Shown piece after piece: positions 34,107 to 42,433 of a stretch of DNA of 64,000 nucleotides. The stretch covers positions 1 to 64,000 of the forward strand of contig JAURMR010000001.1 in assembly GCA_030830565.1 (NCBI GenBank), given 5' to 3'. The notes beneath the pieces were generated by a model. It ran no database searches and was not told where the DNA came from. It was given only the letters and a program-made list of their open reading frames with translations. The stretch comes from Acidimicrobiales bacterium (GTDB taxonomy: Bacteria; Actinomycetota; Acidimicrobiia; Acidimicrobiales; Acidimicrobilacustridaceae). Numbering within the stretch: the stretch's first letter is position 1; every line of letters starts with the position of its first letter. A program made the translations under genes and the position numbers.

Positions 34107-34871
34107 GTGGCAAAGCGCAGTTTGTATCTTCACGAAGTTGTCGACGTCGTAGGTCAAGGCCAATACGACTACATGGAGCATTTATGGCAGGACCCAGTGC
34201 TCCGTATGCCTGAGATGAACAATCTTCTTGGGTCGTTCTACGTGTGTGCACAGGGCGGCGGACGGTGGCCGCAGGTCGTCAACATCTGGGATTGCGGAAA
34301 TAACGGCTGGGAGTCTTGGGGTCGCAATGTCGATCGATTGAACCTCAAGCGTCGCAATGCATTTTACGGCGATTGGTGGGACAAGGCAGCACAATGGCGT
34401 AGTGGCGGCTTTGATCGCTTGCTTGCCGGGGTTCCTGGAAGTCCCACAACTGCTGAGCTCATTGAAAAGAGACTGAAAGGCACGTTGTTTGTGCACGAAG
34501 TACTTGAGGTTCGTGCTGGAACGGCGTTGGAGTTTCTGGCAGCGAACGTTGCGGAACGAGTTCCGTTGTGGCGCGAGTACGAACATGAACCAGTCGGCTT
34601 GTACGAAGTGGTTTCAAATCCCCACGAAGTGGTGATGGTGTGGTCGACAAGCATTGCCGCACAAATTCGCCTTCACCGAAACCGTGACACAGCGCTCGGC
34701 TTCTGTGATGAAGGCGAAGCCGATGATCGAATCGTCGCGTGGGAACGTCGTAGTGCTGACTACACCATTGGCGGAACGACTCACATCATGACGCCACTTC
34801 CACGAACGATTGTCGGTCCCGACGATTGGGAAGACGCATCGCTTGAGATGTGGCTTAACCCTCCGGAATAA
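34107..34871 (+). CDS. Unknown protein with two similar halves
   Basis: 254 residues, cytosolic. The first half begins LYLHEVVDVVGQGQYDYMEH and the second FVHEVLEVRAGTALEFLAAN; each is followed by a Trp/Tyr-rich stretch ending in a strand (VNIWD..., MVWST...). This recalls a duplicated ferredoxin-like (NIPSNAP or dimeric alpha/beta-barrel) fold, which is inference. GTG 34107 is chosen because TTGGGGAACC precedes it; an in-frame GTG at 34089 has no leader. Its 3' end overlaps the convergent SnoaL-like gene by 17 nt. Confidence 0.75.
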   Translation: MAKRSLYLHEVVDVVGQGQYDYMEHLWQDPVLRMPEMNNLLGSFYVCAQGGGRWPQVVNIWDCGNNGWESWGRNVDRLNLKRRNAFYGDWWDKAAQWRSGGFDRLLAGVPGSPTTAELIEKRLKGTLFVHEVLEVRAGTALEFLAANVAERVPLWREYEHEPVGLYEVVSNPHEVVMVWSTSIAAQIRLHRNRDTALGFCDEGEADDRIVAWERRSADYTIGGTTHIMTPLPRTIVGPDDWEDASLEMWLNPPE

Positions 34872-35265
34872 AGAACGGATTGAGTTCGAAATCGGTGGGC
34901 TGTTCGAAGAATGCACGCACCGAGATGATCTTTCCGGCATCGTTCACTTTGTAAATCTCGATGCCACGTAATTCCACGAGTTCTCCGTGCAAGTTGCCCT
35001 TGTTGAGCATTTCGACAGCGGCTTCGTGCGAACCTCCGGGAATGATGCGTTGCGGATGGAGCGTCCAGACGCGTCCTTCGGTGAAGGAGTTATCCCATGA
35101 CCCTTCGGCTGCAACTCGCCCGAGCTTTGGCGCTTTGCCAACCGGATCCTCGAAGGTCACGCTGTCATCGAAAAGCGCGAGCCACGCCGTGCGATCCTGC
35201 GCGTTCCAATTCGCAGCGTGTTGTTGAACTGCAGCAACCGCTGGGTGTGCGGACAGCTCGCTCAT
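34855..35265 (-). CDS. SnoaL/NTF2-fold protein, steroid-isomerase-like
   Basis: 136 residues. NTF2 cone fold: a first helix (AVQQHAANWNAQD), then ALFDDSVTFEDPVGKAP, which resembles the region around the catalytic Asp of ketosteroid isomerase, and late strands ELRGIEIYKVNDAGKI and AFFEQ. An isomerase, or a small-molecule binding or cyclase role, fits. It starts inside the CaiB gene end (ATGA overlap) and is the last gene of a four-gene minus-strand operon. Without checked catalytic residues the function is open. Confidence 0.8.
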   Translation of the reverse strand: MSELSAHPAVAAVQQHAANWNAQDRTAWLALFDDSVTFEDPVGKAPKLGRVAAEGSWDNSFTEGRVWTLHPQRIIPGGSHEAAVEMLNKGNLHGELVELRGIEIYKVNDAGKIISVRAFFEQPTDFELNPFFIPEG

Positions 35266-36509
35266 GCGATCACCCCATCGGCGCGAAGTTGTTCGATTCG
35301 AGCATCGTCGAGACCGAGTTCAGCGGCAAGGAACTCATTGGTGTGTTCGCCGAGCCATGGCATACGCACATCAGGGCCTTCCGAGACTCGCGACATTTTG
35401 ATGGGATTGCCCGGGGTGAGGACCGGGTCGCCACCTTCTGGGCGGGGAATCTCTATGAGCATGTTGCGGGCAGCGACGTGAGGATCGTCAATGACCTGTT
35501 GTGCAGTAAGGCATGGGCCCGCAGCAACACCGGCGTCGGCCAGAGCCTTGCAGGCCTCGATGTTGGTTTTATCGGCGGCCCATTCCTTCACGCCGGGGCG
35601 AAGGATGTCGTCCATGTGTTCACGCCAACCAGCGCGAGTCGATAGACGTTCGTCAGTGAGCCATTCCGGCTTCCCCACAAGATTGGCGAGACGCTCAAAC
35701 TCGTGTTCACGACCAACTTGGATGATGAACCAACCATTTGACGCTTCGAACCCGTCAAGAATCATGGCGAGGCCCTGACCGGGAGCCGGTCGAAGGCCAA
35801 GCGACCAGAAGTTCGTGACAAGGTCGGTCATCGACACCATTGCATCGAACATTGCAACGTCGATGTACTGGCCGAGACCGGTGCGATCACGATGGCGAAG
35901 CGCAGCAAGAATGCCAATCGTTCCGAAAAGAGCGGTGCCGATGTCGCCGAGCGCGCCCACCGGCGAAACTGCAGGCGGACGGCCGGGCTCAAGCTTGTAG
36001 TCATAGATGCCGCTCATGGCTTCAGCGACTGCCGCATAGGCGGGCCAGCCGTCGTACGGTGTGGTGACGGTGTTGCCGAATCCGGAAACAGACAGATAGA
36101 TCACTCCGGGGTGCACCGCTGCGATGTCCTCGTACCCGAGACCCATACGTGACAGTGCGCCACCTTTGAAGTTCTCGGCGACGATGTCGAACTTCGGAGC
36201 GAGATCGAGTATGAGTTGCTTACCCTCAGGTGCCTTGAGGTCGACACAGATCGACTTCTTATCGAGGTTGTTGCGCAAATAGGTGGCGCCAACGAAGCGG
36301 CCATCGGGGTCGGTGATTCCGGGCTGCGAGCCGCGCCCGAGGTCGCCGCCTTTCACGCTTTCGACCTTCACGACCTCGGCACCGAGGCGAGCGAGGAGCT
36401 GTGTGGCGTAGGGGAGGGCCTGCATTTGCTCAAGGGCGAGGATGCGCACGCCGTCGAGGGGTTTGCCGTAGTGGACGGCATCGGGATTGGTGATCGCTCC
36501 GAGTTCCAT
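35262..36509 (-). CDS. CaiB/BaiF-family CoA-transferase or acyl-CoA racemase
   Basis: 415 residues, family III CoA-transferase. GVRILALEQMQALPYATQLLARLGAEVVKVE is represented by its key LARLGAEVVKVE; NLDKKSICVDLK, ENFKGG, ISVSGFG-like YLSVSGFG, and the catalytic Asp in GALGDIGTALF are visible. It should move CoA between acids or invert an alpha-methyl centre, as the Amacr relatives do for sterol side chains. A TAGGGT box lies 6 nt before the ATG, so it may have its own leaderless transcript besides belonging to the operon (32 bp after the Mo enzyme). Confidence 0.9.
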   Translation of the reverse strand: MELGAITNPDAVHYGKPLDGVRILALEQMQALPYATQLLARLGAEVVKVESVKGGDLGRGSQPGITDPDGRFVGATYLRNNLDKKSICVDLKAPEGKQLILDLAPKFDIVAENFKGGALSRMGLGYEDIAAVHPGVIYLSVSGFGNTVTTPYDGWPAYAAVAEAMSGIYDYKLEPGRPPAVSPVGALGDIGTALFGTIGILAALRHRDRTGLGQYIDVAMFDAMVSMTDLVTNFWSLGLRPAPGQGLAMILDGFEASNGWFIIQVGREHEFERLANLVGKPEWLTDERLSTRAGWREHMDDILRPGVKEWAADKTNIEACKALADAGVAAGPCLTAQQVIDDPHVAARNMLIEIPRPEGGDPVLTPGNPIKMSRVSEGPDVRMPWLGEHTNEFLAAELGLDDARIEQLRADGVIA

Positions 36510-36541
36510 GCGCTGACCCTACCGGCCGAGCGCGCTGAGAT

Positions 36542-38632
36542 TCAGCGTCGCTCGGGAAGTGCGGTGACTTCGACCGGGATGCCCGTGAGTTGCGACATGG
36601 TGCTGACGGGATCAAATGAACCCGGTCCAAAGGGAGCCAGGGCGTTGACATTTACGCCGGGGAACTTCTGGGCATGCGGCATGCCGCTGGTATTGGCATT
36701 GCCAAAGCCATGTGTCATAGCAACGACACCTTCTCGGAGCGTGTCATCAATCTTCACGGTGCTCTCGACTGAGCCCCAGCGATTGGCAATGCGGACATTG
36801 GTTCCGTCAGTAAGAGAACGTCGGTCGGCATCAATGGGAGACATGTACAGCGGATTACTCGCGGCACCCTTCGCTTTCAACTTCTCAACATTCTGTAGTG
36901 CGGAGTTAATCGTGTGCGAGGTTCGACGAGTAATGAGTTTCAGCGAGTCGGTCGGTTCGTTACGTGCTTCTGCAAACTGCTCGATTGTGCGCTCCTTGGC
37001 AATGCGGAGCATCGGAGGATCGCCATCGATCATTCCGCCTGGACGCATCCGATCGAGGAATGTGCCAGGCACGGTGGGTTCTAAGAGAGCGATGCCATCG
37101 GTTCGCTCGCGCAGTGAAGCGAGTGAAAGACCATGGTTACCGAGTGCACCGTCATTGATGGCGGCGAGCATGTCGACCGAATCGGGGAACATGATCGGTG
37201 CCCCAGCCTTCTCCGCGATTGCATTGAAAATCTGTTGCTCGGTTCGTCGCTCACCAATCGGGGGAACAATCGCGCCGGCCCATTGCACGTAGGGGGTGAC
37301 CTGATTCCCTTGCACGAACGTATTGAGGTCCTCGCGTTCGAACCAATCAGTTGCAGGCAACACCCAGTCAGCGAGTTCGCCAGTTGCATTTCGATAGAGA
37401 TCAACCGTGACGAGAAGATCCAGCGAGGAAAGCGCCTCGGCGAGTTCCAGGCCACCACCCATTGTGAGGACGGGATTACCTGCCGCGACGAAAAGCGCTT
37501 TGATTGCGCCGTCGCGAATCATGTCGATCAGCAGTGCGCACGGGTGGGACGAGACGGTCGGTCGATACGAGCCCCAAGGCGTGTCGAGAAATGCGTCGAG
37601 TTCGCCGCCAGCGGCAGCGGGAGCAGGGTCGGTCCCGCGTGTCGAAGGAATGTTGCCGCCAGGTTGGTCGAAGTTCCCGGTCACAAGCGAAAGCACATGC
37701 ATGAGCCAATACGCGAGTGCTCCTTGGCGACCCATGTTCACGCCGGTGGACATGTGAACCGATGCAGTTGGCGCGTCGGCAAATTCGAGAGCGAGTTGCA
37801 CGATGAGTTCTGCATCTAAACCGACGACGGGAGCAACAACCTCGGCCGAAAACTGGCTAAGAAACTCGCGAAGAGTGTTGAGCTCGGCGATGCGCGCAGC
37901 GCCGGTTTTGTCGAATCCTCTACGCGCGTCAATTTCATGCAGCATCGCTGCAAGCAGGTACACATCTGTGTCGGGCTTGAGTTGGATGACTTCGCCGACG
38001 TTTGGTTCGATGCAACGCGGATCAATGAATCGAACCGTGCCGCCCCGTTGTTCAATCGCACCGAGTCTGCCGATCGGATCGGGCATGGCGAGGAACGAAC
38101 CTTTGCTGACGCGCGGATTCGTGCCGAACAGCAACATGTGGTCGGTGCGGTCAACGTCGGCAATGAGATGAATCTGCGAACTTCCCCAAAGCATTTCGGC
38201 GATCGCAAACTTGTTCGAACAATCTTGACTGCCGGTGGTGAAGAGACTTGTTGATCCGAACATCGCGATGAAGAGCGCAAGTGCAGGCCCCGCTGTTGCA
38301 TTGAATGCTGCCGGATTGCCGATGTAACCGGCGATCGAGTTCGGCCCGTGTTCAGCAATGATCGCGTTCACACGCTCGGCAATGTCTGTATTCGCGTCAT
38401 CCCAACTAGCGGTCGCGAAACCATTTGCCGTGCGTCGTTGCGGCGCGTTCAAACGACTTGGGTCATGATGTATTTCACCGCACAACATGCCCTTATTGCA
38501 GGCGAATCCCTTTGTGACGGGATGGTCGTTATCGGGGCGAATCTTTTCGACGGTGCCATCACTGGAGACATCAACAACGATTCCGCAACCAGCTTCGCAG
38601 AGGCGGCAATACGTGCGGTGTTGTTTTGTCAT
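36542..38632 (-). CDS. Molybdopterin (bis-MGD) oxidoreductase with [4Fe-4S] cluster
   Basis: 696 residues, DMSO-reductase superfamily. N-terminal cluster C9-x2-C12-x3-C16-x28-C45, then Mo-cofactor segments (SIAGYIGNPAAF, FTTGSQDCSNKF with a candidate Cys ligand, HMLLFGTNPRVS, GGNIPSTRG, DWVLPATDWFERED) and a C-terminal dinucleotide-binding domain (VRIANRWGSVEST, MTHGFGN). No Tat signal, so cytosolic. ATG 38632 overlaps the stop of the luciferase-like gene by one base; a longer in-frame start lies inside that gene and gives unrelated sequence. Substrate unknown. Confidence 0.88.
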   Translation of the reverse strand: MTKQHRTYCRLCEAGCGIVVDVSSDGTVEKIRPDNDHPVTKGFACNKGMLCGEIHHDPSRLNAPQRRTANGFATASWDDANTDIAERVNAIIAEHGPNSIAGYIGNPAAFNATAGPALALFIAMFGSTSLFTTGSQDCSNKFAIAEMLWGSSQIHLIADVDRTDHMLLFGTNPRVSKGSFLAMPDPIGRLGAIEQRGGTVRFIDPRCIEPNVGEVIQLKPDTDVYLLAAMLHEIDARRGFDKTGAARIAELNTLREFLSQFSAEVVAPVVGLDAELIVQLALEFADAPTASVHMSTGVNMGRQGALAYWLMHVLSLVTGNFDQPGGNIPSTRGTDPAPAAAGGELDAFLDTPWGSYRPTVSSHPCALLIDMIRDGAIKALFVAAGNPVLTMGGGLELAEALSSLDLLVTVDLYRNATGELADWVLPATDWFEREDLNTFVQGNQVTPYVQWAGAIVPPIGERRTEQQIFNAIAEKAGAPIMFPDSVDMLAAINDGALGNHGLSLASLRERTDGIALLEPTVPGTFLDRMRPGGMIDGDPPMLRIAKERTIEQFAEARNEPTDSLKLITRRTSHTINSALQNVEKLKAKGAASNPLYMSPIDADRRSLTDGTNVRIANRWGSVESTVKIDDTLREGVVAMTHGFGNANTSGMPHAQKFPGVNVNALAPFGPGSFDPVSTMSQLTGIPVEVTALPERR

Positions 38633-39675
38633 CAGCGTGCTGCCGTTGCTCGATACTCGGCGACGATTGGGGAGAGTTCGGCTGGAGTTGCCCCGTGCAT
38701 GATCACACCATCGCAACCGAGCGCGAGTTGATTGCGCACTGCAGCGACGCAATTCGCAGGTGACCCAACTGCGGCCCATGAGAGCCAGTCTTCAGGTATG
38801 AGTGTCGCTGCGTGCTGTAACTGCTCGGTGGTACCGACAACGTCAAGACCTCGTACTGAACTCACAACTTCATCGGCGAGAAAGCGGTCGACAACCGCTT
38901 CGTCCCAACCGTTGGTGCGAGCGAGTAAATGGCCATAGCCCTGCAAGTATGTTCCGAGTCGACCAACCAGCTTCATGAGTCGCTCTTCTTCGCCAATGTG
39001 ATCGCCAATCGTGGCGTAACACGACCACACCTTTACATCGTCTGGATTTCGTCCCGCCTTTTCTGCGGCTCGCTTCACGGTCCGCACGCAGTGTGCAGTG
39101 GTTTCATCAGTGAAGAAGGTATGCAATACGACTTCGTCGAAGCAGCGACCGGCGAGTTCAAGCGTGTTGTCGCCGAACGCGACGATTCCCATGGGCAAGT
39201 ACTCGTCGAGCGTTGCATCAAGGTGAAGGATTGGCCATGAACCTGCAGGTCCGTTGTGGCCCATGATGACCTCACCGCGAAATAGTCGGCGCATCAGACC
39301 CGCGAAATCTTCCATCTGCGCAGTGGTGATGCGTCCGATTCCAAATGCGTCCTGCATCGGAGCAATGCCGCGACCGAGGCCCAATGTGAATCGACCGCCG
39401 GTGAGGCTTTGCATTGTGCGCGCGAAGCCAGCGGTGACGATCGGGTGACGAGTGTTGTGATTCGTCGCTGCAGTGGAAATCGCGATGCGTTCGCTAACGG
39501 CGCCGACCGCACCACATAGCGTGGCCGCTTCTTTCTTGTTGTAACGCTCGCTGACAAAGACACGACCAAAGCCCAGGGCTTCACCTTCACGAACCTCGTC
39601 GATGAGGTCGCGTGAGGAATCGGGCTGGCCAGGAAGCGTGTAGAAGCCAAGTTCGGGCAGGGCGGAGTCGGTCAT
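38632..39675 (-). CDS. Luciferase-like (LLM) oxidoreductase, probably F420- or FMN-dependent
   Basis: 347 residues, bacterial-luciferase TIM barrel. GEALGFGRVFVSERYNKKEA, ISTAATNHNTRHPIVTAG, TGGRFTLGLGRGIAPMQDAFG, and the final VGSPANCVAAVRNQLALGCDGVIMHG are typical of actinobacterial F420-dependent members. First gene of the operon with the Mo enzyme, CaiB and SnoaL proteins. A TAAACA box lies 6 nt before the ATG with no ribosome site, so a leaderless transcript is likely. Confidence 0.88.
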   Translation of the reverse strand: MTDSALPELGFYTLPGQPDSSRDLIDEVREGEALGFGRVFVSERYNKKEAATLCGAVGAVSERIAISTAATNHNTRHPIVTAGFARTMQSLTGGRFTLGLGRGIAPMQDAFGIGRITTAQMEDFAGLMRRLFRGEVIMGHNGPAGSWPILHLDATLDEYLPMGIVAFGDNTLELAGRCFDEVVLHTFFTDETTAHCVRTVKRAAEKAGRNPDDVKVWSCYATIGDHIGEEERLMKLVGRLGTYLQGYGHLLARTNGWDEAVVDRFLADEVVSSVRGLDVVGTTEQLQHAATLIPEDWLSWAAVGSPANCVAAVRNQLALGCDGVIMHGATPAELSPIVAEYRATAAR

Positions 39676-39715
39676 GTCCGTTGTTTAGCCGGTTTCAGTG
39701 CGCTCGGCGCTGTGT

Positions 39716-40963
39716 TCAATCTTTGAATGCGTAGGTGACGGGCAGGCGCTTGGGGCCGCTCACAATGATCGACGCCATGTGCTCGGGTTTGCCGGCCAAC
39801 TCGATGTGATCGAGGCGGCTGAACAGTTCCTTGAAGAACTCGCGGATTTCAAGGCGGGCAATGTGTGCGCCGAGGCAGTAGTGGCGTCCAAAGCCGAAGC
39901 CAAGATGCTTATCGGCATCTGCTCGATCGATGTTAAAGGTAAATGGATCGGCGAAGATGCGTTCGTCGCGGTTTGCTGACGGGTATGACAGCAGCACCCA
40001 GTCGCCACGTTCAAAGGACTGACCGCTGGCGAGTGTGTAGGGCTGTTGCACTGAACGCATGAAGTGCTTAACCGGCGAGACCCAACGCACGATTTCGTCG
40101 GTTGCGCCATCGATGAGCGACGGGTCATCGAGAAGGCGCTGCAACTGCTCTGGATTCTCGAGCAACGCTTGCATGCCACCGGCAATTGCATTCGACGTGG
40201 TGTCGTGACCGGCGGTGGCCACGATGAGGTAGTAGCCGTAGGTGTCCATGTCCTCGAGGGGCTTGCCGTTGATCTCGCCGTTCGCGATCACCGTGGCAAG
40301 GTCGGCGGTGGGGTTTTCCCGTCGCTCGGCATTGAGGCCGGTGAACAAACCGATGACGTCCATGATGACGGCCATCATCTGGTCGTTCTCGCCGATGCGC
40401 TCGAAGTCGGGATCCTCTGAGCCAAAAAGTTCCTGGGTGAGACGCAGCATGCGGGGAAATTCGGCTTCATCAAGGCCAAGGATGTCGAGAATGACGCGCA
40501 GCGGGTAGTTGATCGCAACGTCGGTCGCGAAATCACAGGAACCGCCGCGGGCTTGCATTTCATCAACGGATCGTTTTGCTTGTGCTTTGATTTGGTCGTC
40601 GAGTTGGCGAACTGCGCCTGGCTTGAACCAATCGTTGACCAGGGCTCGATGGGCTTTGTGCTCCTCGCCGTCCATGTTGATAAGCGTGTTGACCATCGAA
40701 GGCTCTTTGGGCTCATCAAGAGAAATGCGATGAGCTGCCATGTTCGAGGCGGGGTCATTGGTGAAGATGTCGGAGTTCTTTTCGATCTCCATGACCTCTG
40801 GCTGTCCAAGTGCGACATAAAACGGAGTGCGCCCTTCGAACTCGAAGTAGTGGACGGGCGCCTCGGCACGCAATTCGGCTGCGGTCTTGTGCCACTTCGC
40901 GTCGTCGGCATAGGCCGATGCCTCAAAGAAGATCCGTCCACGAGTATCGGTGGTGGGCGACAT
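39716..40963 (-). CDS. Cytochrome P450
   Basis: 415 residues. I-helix ATAGHDTTSNAI (acid-alcohol pair intact), ExxR in DEIVRWVSP, and heme loop FGFGRHYCLGAH with Cys363. Sequence around VSPVKHFMR resembles the sterol-side-chain CYP125/142-type cluster of actinobacteria, an impression only. No redox partner is adjacent. It is divergent from the HMG-CoA-synthase-like gene at 41030 across 66 bp, so the two may share control. Confidence 0.92.
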   Translation of the reverse strand: MSPTTDTRGRIFFEASAYADDAKWHKTAAELRAEAPVHYFEFEGRTPFYVALGQPEVMEIEKNSDIFTNDPASNMAAHRISLDEPKEPSMVNTLINMDGEEHKAHRALVNDWFKPGAVRQLDDQIKAQAKRSVDEMQARGGSCDFATDVAINYPLRVILDILGLDEAEFPRMLRLTQELFGSEDPDFERIGENDQMMAVIMDVIGLFTGLNAERRENPTADLATVIANGEINGKPLEDMDTYGYYLIVATAGHDTTSNAIAGGMQALLENPEQLQRLLDDPSLIDGATDEIVRWVSPVKHFMRSVQQPYTLASGQSFERGDWVLLSYPSANRDERIFADPFTFNIDRADADKHLGFGFGRHYCLGAHIARLEIREFFKELFSRLDHIELAGKPEHMASIIVSGPKRLPVTYAFKD

Positions 40964-41029
40964 GGCGCTTCCTCGCTTTCACACTGCGGCATTGCGGCTT
41001 CTGACGGTCTATCAGTTACTGTCAGACCC

Positions 41030-42433
41030 ATGCGAGGCATCATTTCTTGGGGGGCTTACCTTCCCTATCGACGACTGGATAAGTCACAAATTTCCGCGTT
41101 CATTGGTCAGGGTGGCGGTCGCGGCACGCGCGCTGTTGCCTCCTTCGATGAAGACACCACGTCCATGGGAGTTGAAGCGGCTCGTCTTGCGCTTCGAAGC
41201 GCCGAAGGTTCTGCGTCTTCCGCTCCCGAGGTCCTGCTTTTCGGAACTGCGGTTCCCGCCTATGCCGACAAAACGAATGCCACGGCAATTCATGCAGCGC
41301 TGCGTCTGCCCGCCGAGGTTCCTGCGTTCGACATGGGTGCATCAGTCGGATCCACCGCCGGAGCGCTTCGTCTCGCTCTTTCCACAGTTGGCAATCGTCT
41401 CGTTGTGACCTCCGATATGCGTACGGGCCTCGCTGGTTCGGCTGATGAAGCCAATGGCGGCGACGCCGCATCTGCGTTCGTTATCGGTGAGGGTGATGGC
41501 GTTGTTGCCGAGTATCTCGGCGGCGCAAGCATCACTGAAGAATTTCTTGATCGTTGGCGCACTCCGGGCGAAATTCGCTCAAAGGTGTGGGACGACAAGT
41601 TCTCTGAACTTACGTATGTTCCTGCCGGTCGTCAGGCGTACAAGAACGCCCTTGAAGCTGCTGGCCTGAGTGCCGACCAGATCGACCTTGTCGCGGTCGC
41701 CGCACCTACTGCCCGTATCGGCGCAGCGCTTGCCTCAAAAGTTGGCGCAGTGAAGGTAGTTGATGATCTCAGCGCCACGATCGGATGTACTGGTGCAGCA
41801 CAGCCTGGTCTCTTGCTTTGCAACGCGCTTGAAAACGCCGAACCCGGACAAACGATCGCACTCGTTGTCCTCGCCGATGGTGCCGACGTCATGATCTTGC
41901 GCACGACCGATCGCTTGGCGGCATACACGCCAGCTCGCTCTATTGCGAAGCAACTCGATTCGGGCGCACCGCTTGCCTATGGCCGTTTTCTTTCGTGGCG
42001 CGGAATGATCAACGTCGAACCGCCACGTCGTCCCGAGCCGGCCCGTCCGTCTGGAACTGCTGCTGCTCGCACGACGGACTGGAAGTTTGGTTTCGTGGGA
42101 AGTCGCGATTCACAAACTGGTGACGTTTTTCTTCCGCCGATGCGTGTTTCATCCGACGGTCAGCGCACCGATCAGATGGAAGACGCCCCGATGGCCGATG
42201 TGCAGGGCACGATCGCAACATTCACTGTCGATCGCATGGCGTATTCGCCGAGCCCGCCAATCATCTTCGCTGTCGTCGACTTCGATGGTGGCGGACGTTT
42301 GCCGATTGAACTTACCGATACTGATCTCGAAGAGGTCGCCATTGGTGGCCGTGTCGAAATGACATTCCGTCGTCTCTTCACCGCCGATGGCATCCACAAC
42401 TACTTCTGGAAGGGGAAGCTGATCCGTGGCTAG
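41030..42433 (+). CDS. Thiolase-fold (HMG-CoA-synthase-like) protein fused to DUF35 OB domain
   Basis: 467 residues. Residues about 1-320 have the ketoacyl-synthase/HMG-CoA-synthase fold (GIISWGAYLPYRRLDK, PAFDMGASVGSTAGAL, DDLSATIGCTGAAQPGLL). The place of the nucleophilic Cys reads Ser105 (A-S-V-G). Residues about 340-467 form a DUF35 OB fold ending FRRLFTADGIHNYFWKGKL; its usual zinc-ribbon Cys pairs are absent (FVGSRDSQTGDVFLPP). Loss of the Cys fits retro-aldol or non-catalytic partners rather than condensing enzymes. ATG 41030, with TACTGT 7 nt before it, is chosen over long upstream extensions that run antisense to the P450. It overlaps the next gene by 8 nt. Confidence 0.82.
   Translation: MRGIISWGAYLPYRRLDKSQISAFIGQGGGRGTRAVASFDEDTTSMGVEAARLALRSAEGSASSAPEVLLFGTAVPAYADKTNATAIHAALRLPAEVPAFDMGASVGSTAGALRLALSTVGNRLVVTSDMRTGLAGSADEANGGDAASAFVIGEGDGVVAEYLGGASITEEFLDRWRTPGEIRSKVWDDKFSELTYVPAGRQAYKNALEAAGLSADQIDLVAVAAPTARIGAALASKVGAVKVVDDLSATIGCTGAAQPGLLLCNALENAEPGQTIALVVLADGADVMILRTTDRLAAYTPARSIAKQLDSGAPLAYGRFLSWRGMINVEPPRRPEPARPSGTAAARTTDWKFGFVGSRDSQTGDVFLPPMRVSSDGQRTDQMEDAPMADVQGTIATFTVDRMAYSPSPPIIFAVVDFDGGGRLPIELTDTDLEEVAIGGRVEMTFRRLFTADGIHNYFWKGKLIRG

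Noticed and set aside
36216-37292. 358-codon open frame antisense to the CaiB and Mo-enzyme genes
   Set aside because: It spans two clear genes and their junction and shows no domain.
38633-38779. N-terminal extension of the Mo enzyme
   Set aside because: It lies inside the luciferase-like gene, and the Fe-S cluster motif starts right after ATG 38632.
41000-41027. CTGAC and GTCAG arms upstream of 41030 as the same operator as at 56269
   Set aside because: The arms are far apart (more than 10 nt spacer) and do not keep the 5-nt spacing of the fadD3 palindrome.
40553-41029. N-terminal extension of the HMG-CoA-synthase-like protein
   Set aside because: The extra 159 codons run antisense through the P450 gene; the thiolase fold begins at 41030 (MRGIISWGAYLP).
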